From Leptoclinus maculatus (Eukaryota; Chordata; Actinopteri; Perciformes; Stichaeidae), in contig JAVDOI010000002.1 in assembly GCA_032191485.1 (NCBI GenBank), positions 9,477,120-9,541,119 of the forward strand: a stretch of 64,000 nt of DNA. The letters are read 5' to 3'. This document shows positions 62,601 through 64,000 of the stretch, in pieces (the stretch's first letter is position 1; each line of letters begins with the position of its first letter). The notes below the pieces were generated by a model. That model was not told the origin of the DNA, made no database searches, and worked only from the letters and a program-made list of their open reading frames with translations. Both the position numbers and the translations under genes were made by a program.

Positions 62601-63483
62601 GTCTTCATTGCCACTGTCCCCCATCTGCACGCCCTTCTTCCTTTGCCGCTGGTGATCGAGCATGACTTTCTCCTTTTGCCTCTGGATTCTGATGTGACCA
62701 ATAATAAAGAAAGAAATGCTTGTTTTTAATCTCACTCTCCAAAACGGGCCTCTCCCAGTCCTCCGTACTCAAGTTCAGGTTATTTATAGTCATGTGCGCA
62801 AAACAATTACAGAGAAGCAGTTGTCGGCAATGAAAATCTTGGATCTCAGGCTCCTCCAACAATGCTATTTAAATATGTATAAAAAGTAAAATGTTTAAAT
62901 CTAAAACATAGAATAGTGCAGAAGTAAATACATAGGGATAATCTATGTATCAAATATATGATATGATATATATTTGTGTTAGACAGGTGTACAGTAATTG
63001 CAAAAAGAATAATAAATATAATAAATATTTAAACAGGTTGTAAAAGAGTAAGTAAATGTATATAATGGTGACAACTTTAGTACTCTATTGTTTAGTTATG
63101 AAGGGGTTGGAGGCTCCAGCTTCCACACTGCTCTGCCAAGCTCCACAGAGGCAGGCCGGCAGGCAGCAGAGTGTGGACTCAGCACTTCTCAGGAGTTAGT
63201 GTCTGAAGGCAGGCACAGGGGCTTTTATTCTCCAGCCTGCTTCTGCATTATTGAATCAGGGGGACTGCCTCAAACCTGAAACTGGACACAGCCGAGAGGC
63301 AACATGCAGATTTTGATGAATCAATATCTTGCAGTGGAACGGTGTGAAAGGAGAGCAAGCAGCAAAAAGGGACACTGGATCAGATAGCGACAGGGCAATG
63401 GAAGTCGTCTTTATGCCTCGACTGCTTATCTTATATATGTTGACACATGCATGCAGAAGTCCTGAGACGTGTATATTGCACAG

Positions 63484-63507
63484 CACACACACACACACAC
63501 ACACACA
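63484..63507. repeat. (CA)n microsatellite
   Basis: 24 bp CA run. Confidence 0.95.
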
Positions 63508-64000
63508 AAGATAGATAGAATACACACATCCCCATGCTCCGTCCCCTGAAGGCATTCATTAGATAAAAGGAAAACAGCTCTTTCCAGAGCTGCAGTGCAA
63601 TTATTCAGTGTAGTCAAGCATGTCTCTGTGTGACAAAGCAAATTGCTTTTTTCGGTTTGCTGTTCCTGATACAGATAGGGCTTTCAAAATCTGAGGGGAA
63701 GCCTCGCGCGGCTGCTCCCGACGCTGCAAAAGATACCGGCAGTTATTTACCTCACTGTGTGTGCATCGTGTTTACAGATGACTTTACGCATGCCTGTGTG
63801 CCGTGTGCTTGTGTGCGGATAGCAGCGTTTCGGCTGTACAGTACATATTGGTGTGTTCCTTATTGCATTTCAGCGAAATCCGGCTTGATTGATACAGGTT
63901 CTAGTGTGACATGGTGCGTTACAGTCAGTGTCAGAGAACTACGTAGATAATGATCCTGAGCAGAGTGAAAACAGGCAGGCACCTGCTTAAATGTTTTTTT

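Noticed and set aside
63630..63950. Frame beginning with a signal-peptide-like stretch (TKQIAFFGLLFLIQIG)
   Set aside because: Its first codon is GTG, there is no ATG in a suitable position, and the following sequence resembles no known protein.

Overview
The window is vertebrate nuclear DNA, almost certainly from a ray-finned fish. It is AT-rich, with kilobase-scale GT-AG introns, many dinucleotide microsatellites, and copies of dispersed 'ACTTTTACTT' and 'ctggctaaataaagg' type repeats that I associate with teleost genomes. There are no operons, CRISPR arrays, tRNA or rRNA genes that I can recognise.

One gene is clearly supported, and it fills the middle of the window on the minus strand: olfactomedin-2 (olfm2, noelin-2 family). 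I rebuilt its exons from both strands. There are two alternative first coding exons, 1A at 56388-56444 and 1B at 37082-37225. Five shared exons follow: 27381-27530, 21148-21303, 19409-19628, 18340-18446, and 15972-16646 with the stop. All junctions have GT/AG borders and the phases fit (0, 0, 0, 1, 0). The 1A form is 454 residues, which is the length I recall for human OLFM2. The 1B form is 483 residues. The protein is a secreted glycoprotein with an N-terminal Cys-rich noelin segment, a coiled coil and a C-terminal olfactomedin beta-propeller. The propeller's metal ligands and disulfide are preserved. Whether this is teleost olfm2a or olfm2b cannot be decided here.

Layout: 1-15677 is the 3' flank, with no recognisable gene, some microsatellites, a dispersed-repeat copy at 5240-5605 and a conserved-looking motif-rich block near 6330-6545. 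15678-16646 is the terminal exon and 3'UTR, the latter with a very G-rich segment in the sense strand. 16647-27380 holds the short introns. A cluster of transposon-derived pieces lies at 22510-23822 and a diverged duplication at 24322-24820. 27531-56387 is the 29-kb first intron, with 1B and its putative promoter inside it. 56445-57060 is the CpG-rich putative 1A promoter with a long polypurine tract. 57061-64000 is upstream flank without a recognisable gene and includes a (TG)79 tract.

I found no sign of a wholly new biological system. The most interesting points are the dual promoter and N-terminus arrangement, a possible short isoform lacking the propeller made by reading into intron 4 with a nearby AATAAA, the G-rich 3'UTR, and several candidate cis-regulatory blocks.
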